This document shows, piece by piece, positions 60,099 to 64,000 of a DNA stretch of 64,000 bases (position 1 is its first letter; each line of letters opens with the position of its first letter). Below the pieces are notes generated by a model. It did no database searches, was not told the origin of the DNA, and saw only the letters and a program-made list of their open reading frames with translations. The stretch spans positions 558,001 through 622,000 of the forward strand of contig JARWMV010000237.1 of the NCBI GenBank assembly GCA_030998015.1. Direction: 5' to 3'. The stretch comes from Ceratorhiza oryzae-sativae (lineage: Eukaryota > Basidiomycota > Agaricomycetes > Cantharellales > Ceratobasidiaceae). The position numbers and the translations under genes are program-made.

Positions 60099-62922
60099 GG
60101 CGCTGGATGTGGTGGGCGAGCTGAGGCGGAGTGGCTATATACAACGCAGCGAGGAACGCCCCTGCGACCCTGCCACACGGGTCTCATGAGTGCACGGCCA
60201 AACACTCGGCAACCTGGGCGATCCACTGGCTGGGGCATGCTCCGGCCAGCACACGATCTCTTGCCGACGCTCATCAAGGGCAGCGGACCCTCGTCGCTAT
60301 GTCCGATGCGGTACCGAATCCCGCCGGCATCCTCGCTCCCCCGCATCGCACGATCGTCCGTCGCATCGGGCTCGCCGTTCCCGCCAGCGTCGCACCACGT
60401 CGCCCGCCCCCCGTCGGGCTCCCACACGCTCCCCGAGCCCCCCCGCCGGGCGCCAGCACAATCCACTCGCCCCCCCGTTTGTCGCGTGTCCCAAAAAGCG
60501 CCGCATGCACGCTCCAGCCTGTCTTCCCGGTGTCTTCCCGAACCAGGCTGCGTGCCCATCGGCTTCCGCCGCAACAACCACGCTAGTCCCGCATTGGCTC
60601 CCCCCATCACGCTACGACCTGTCAGCCCCCCCGGACATAGTCACAAACGCTGATCCCCCGTTCGCATCCTGGCCAAGCAAGCCATGCACCACCGCCTGAA
60701 TTTTTTGCATCTCACGGGTTCGACCAGTTAGGCAACACTCGTCCTCGCCAGCACATGGCCCACCGCCAACCCACTTGCATGATTTGTCCCGCTGTCGGAG
60801 CGGTCTAGGTCTTCAGCCTCTTCCTATCGCGCATCGACCTGTGCCCAGGCAGCCAACCCCGTTTCGGTCGCATTTAATCACCCCGGTTCTGCTGAACCCG
60901 AGTCTATCATAAATCCATAAAATTCGGCCTCGAGCTAGAAGCCTGTCCGTGTCACTCGAGAAACCACCATCGTGAGGCCAAATCGCCACGAGAATAAATA
61001 TATTCGACGCGAGTTGCCGCCTCATGCGGGTGCCTGTATGCGCCCTCTCGCCTCTCCATTGTAACCATTGTGGCTTCGACACACAAACGTCGTCCCCACA
61101 CGTTCTAGCCTGTGGCCTCGGCCTCGACCAACTCTTCACGCTCAAACTTTCTGTGATCCACCTCGGTTCCACTCTCTCTGGGCTCCAACTGCCTATTTGA
61201 GCACAATCGATAGTGACAAACGCCCTGGTTGTCAAAAATATGTCCAACACACGAGGAACAAACAACCCCAACCCTTAGTCCGCTAAAGACGTTGCCTAGA
61301 TTGGTCATCGCTCAGCTCGATAGCGACCCTGTCGTCCGTCCGCGTTCTTTGTTCGTCGCCGCTCGAATCGACAAAAATGTATAGGGTCGCCATTTTGCTC
61401 TTCTTCGTCTTGTCCAACAGACGTCAATAACTAATTAACTCACCCACAGTCAACATCAACGTCTTGACCCTGGCCAGTCTGCGCTGGGCGTCGGGTTGAC
61501 ATCGGCCTCACCTCATGCCCATACCCGGTTGATGCATGCGGGGGAGAATCAATGGGAGCGCGGGGAAGAGGGAGGGGGGGGAGGGAATCCGCGTCTTACC
61601 TGTGGCTCTCGCGTATGCGTTCGGTCTTCGGCCGCAAGAGCTCGGATAAGCGATGTGGGCCGGTTTACCTTTTTTCTTTTTGCAATCAGCGTGGGGTAAA
61701 ACAGGATGTGATGGCGTCAGTGGCGGCGCGCTCGGTCACTGGAATTAGTTGCTTATCGCCCGGTGGCAGTGTTGGGCGTTGGGAACAACTACCAAGGGAA
61801 AAAAAAAGGGGCGGCGCAACTTGCACTGACAAACCATGTTCGAGCCAGGCGAGTTGGATATCTACCGAGGTGAGATAAGACCACACTATGTCGTCACAAG
61901 TCGTTAAAGTTTCGATTACTAGCAGAAAGAGACGACGTCGATTACGGCGAAGGGTCAGCTCGGTGTTCATAAAATTTCCGCTATATATTCGCTCTGCTTC
62001 CAGCTGCTTCCGTAGATTGCGAAACAAATACCGCCCGGTCAACATCTCCTCGCCTCCTTGGACAAGCAATTATGACGCAGAAGTGTCGATCCGGGATTTG
62101 TCCGCGCAGCTCCTGGCCTAGACTAGAGTCCCTGGCTCCTGTTGATGGGCCTCACCCATCGACGGGTGTATGCGCTTCACTACCCGCGCGCAGGATCGTG
62201 GCGCAGGGAAAACGTCTGGCCCTGGACAAAACTACCCAGAGTAACCACGGGGGCTGAACGGCGGATCGCCCGCTGGTCATGACCGGGATGGACCCCCCGG
62301 GCGATGGCGACCCAATGATCACCCTGTCTGTGCAGCACTCATGCGCGCGCACACACACACAAAAAAAAGAGGGGACTAGCCAGAGTCTATCGGACTCGAT
62401 TCAAGTTGGTTAGCGCCGGCAGTGCATCGTTGACAAGCGGGGAGGAATCCATGTGCATCTCTGAGTTGGGGTTGGATAGCGTTGCCGGTTTCGGTAATGT
62501 GGTTGATCCAGTGTGCGTGATCGGTTATTGCTCGTCGTTGGCTAGAAGTGCAGCGTATGCAGTTGACCCAATTCGAACTAGACTCGGGCAAAAATAATCA
62601 AGCTGCGCATATAGAGTCACAGCGGACGCTCAGAGAGTGAACCCAAAAGGCTACTCAAACTGAATCGCGGGCATGCACCTCCTTCTGATTGTCGCAATTT
62701 CGTCCCTAGAGAGCGTTATCTTTGCGCTCATTTCAAGCTCGAGTTTGGCTTTTCCTACGGTTTTTTACCCGACTGAAATTGCGCGCTATTTTTGTTGATC
62801 GGATACAGCCCGACTTTGGACTTGGCTGGGTGAAAGGGCTAGGTTCAATCGTCGCGCTTAGATAGAATGCAGTCGTTCCAGATGTATATGCTTGAGGTAG
62901 TGTTCCCAGTAGTTTTCCGTGC
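60099..62922. other. Long region without a supported gene
   Basis: 2.8 kb. The left 600 bases are GC-rich and Pro/Arg-coding in several frames, typical of a promoter shadow. The rest contains only short frames. A (CA)n/A-rich microsatellite lies at about 62343-62370 and an A9-10 run at about 61800. A short signal-peptide-like frame (MYRVAILLFFVL, 61378) has no credible continuation. Confidence 0.4.
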
Positions 62923-63279
62923 ATGCATGGGTTTGAAAGGATATTTCATCCTATCGGACCAATTGTCTCTCAACCAACACGGAACGAGGCAATTAATCAC
63001 CATTCACCAGTCACTCGGAACAGCGACGAGGCATTATTGCAAGACTGCGAGTTTGGATCGGAAAGTTTGACCAAAAAGGTCATTCACGTGGATGGATTCG
63101 GAAATGGCCTCGTCGCAGGGTCACGTGTGCATCACGCCACATCAACCAAGACCATCATCGGCGTTTCCTTGCTTTTCGGTCTCGTGGTTGCGTCCTTTTT
63201 TTTTTCTTGGCCGATATTACGTCCTGTACCCCAGTTGTTCGAAAAGGCGGCGAAAAAGCTCGATATTGGTTTTACGTGA
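62923..63279 (+). CDS. Possible small single-pass membrane protein, 118 aa
   Basis: ATG 62923 (MHGFERIFHPIGPIV) opens a 118-codon frame. A hydrophobic segment TIIGVSLLFGLVVASFFFSW at about residues 75-95 could span a membrane, followed by a basic tail (KAAKKLDIGFT). No splice sites are needed. It ends 82 bases before the next gene, so it could instead be 5' flank. No family recognised. Confidence 0.28.
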   Translation: MHGFERIFHPIGPIVSQPTRNEAINHHSPVTRNSDEALLQDCEFGSESLTKKVIHVDGFGNGLVAGSRVHHATSTKTIIGVSLLFGLVVASFFFSWPILRPVPQLFEKAAKKLDIGFT

Positions 63280-63361
63280 CGGCCCTTTTGTTCGTTTCTT
63301 TATCATTCGCTGGCGGCATACACCAGACTAGAACCAACGTTCATATATCGCCCAGACACAC

Positions 63362-64000
63362 ATGACCGAGACATGGAAACAGCCATTTCAGCTGGGTGTC
63401 AAGGCATTTCGTGAGTCAAAGCACGAAGAGGCGATAAAACATTTTACTCGCGTAAGTCGGATCTCGTTTTCGCGGTTGTGTTTGTCATTGGATTCTGATG
63501 GGTCCACAGAGCATAGACTTGGACAACCATAACGCGGCCGTCTTCGATTCGAGAGCGGCCGCGTATCAGTGTGTTTCAAAGCTCCGCGAGGCACTTGCGG
63601 ATACTCGAAAGTGCATTAGCCTTCAGCCGGAACGCTATGTCGTAAATCGTTTATTTATGCTTTGATGCGGCGCACGTTTTAATATAGAATTTTAGGGTTA
63701 CTATCGCTCCGCGCGTGTTTTCCTCGCCATGCACAAGTACGATCGGTGCATACAAATGATTGGCGAGGCACGACGACGAATGAACGTTTCAGATGCGTCG
63801 TACAGTCGTAAAACGCAAGAGCTAGACGAGATGGAAGCTGCTGCGCGCAAAGGATCACATGCTGTCGAGACGTATCACCGGAACCATGTTGATCTGCTCA
63901 AGAAACTCCCGTTGGAGCTGCTGGTCGATATATGCAAGATCGCTGTGGATACGTCGGATGACGAGGCAGGACCTCGAGGCGCTTCGTATTTCGCTCTGAC
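63362..64000 (+). CDS. TPR and F-box protein (partial, cut at the right edge)
   Basis: Exons 63362-63451, 63510-63638 and 63696->64000 splice in phase. Residues 1-100 are tetratricopeptide-like: FQLGVKAFRESKHEEAIKHF, VFDSRAAAYQCVSKLREALA, GYYRSARVFLAMHKYDRCIQ. After an Arg/Glu-rich linker, LLKKLPLELLVDICKIAVD is an F-box start. TPR plus F-box is a common basidiomycete arrangement; the F-box would dock to Skp1 of an SCF ubiquitin ligase. The substrate-recognition part lies outside the window. Confidence 0.8.

Noticed and set aside
58842..60653. 603-codon plus-strand frame
   Set aside because: It is Gly/Arg-rich and lies antisense to the more protein-like 419-codon minus frame; GC-rich DNA often keeps the complementary frame open.
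61378..61491. Mini-gene with a signal peptide
   Set aside because: Needs a 27-base intron, shorter than any other in the window, and yields about 31 residues.
1..64000. CRISPR arrays, bacterial operons, rRNA genes, intact LTR retrotransposons
   Set aside because: No regularly spaced repeats, no rRNA-like sequence and no reverse transcriptase or integrase motifs were seen.

Overview
The window is nuclear DNA from a filamentous basidiomycete. The evidence is short GT-AG introns (about 45-80 bases) that interrupt almost every gene, a NADPH-cytochrome P450 reductase, a Dal5-type permease, a guanylate kinase, and several families I know only from Agaricomycetes. A Rhizoctonia-like (Ceratobasidiaceae) source is my best guess from gene content; it is inference.

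Layout. 1-3209: a Cep57-type microtubule-binding coiled-coil protein on the minus strand, cut by the left edge. 3210-13070: gene-poor and AT-richer. It holds two small two-exon genes (4070-4355, 4840-5075), an inverted pair of ~350-base tRNA-like repeats (7781-8140, 9630-9978) around a possible small gene (8777-9055), and a tandem pair of paralogous C2H2-like small proteins (10326-11013, 11464-12025). 13071-22079: conserved genes for P450 reductase, a Dal5-family permease, a HIT-family hydrolase and a triple ZZ-finger protein.

22244-55742: the main feature, a 33-kb array built from only two families. There are seven HSPA12-like Hsp70 ATPases (H1-H7) and six members of a P-loop/coiled-coil/C-terminal helical family (PL1-PL6). 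All are on the minus strand except H1, which is divergent from PL2 over a 226-base gap. In transcription order the minus-strand series runs H7-H6-H5-PL6-H4-PL5-H3-H2-PL4-PL3-(H1 inverted)-PL2-PL1. PL1 and PL2 lack the G domain. H5, H6, PL4 and PL6 read through intact. H1, H2, H3, H4, H7, PL3 and PL5 each show single-base indels when aligned to their neighbours, either pseudogenisation or assembly indels. The interleaving of ATP-driven Hsp70-like proteins with self-associating P-loop proteins is the best candidate here for an undescribed system.

56405-64000: guanylate kinase with a possible mitochondrial leader and a second in-frame start, a disordered hypothetical protein, about 3 kb with no clear gene, and the start of a TPR/F-box protein cut by the right edge.
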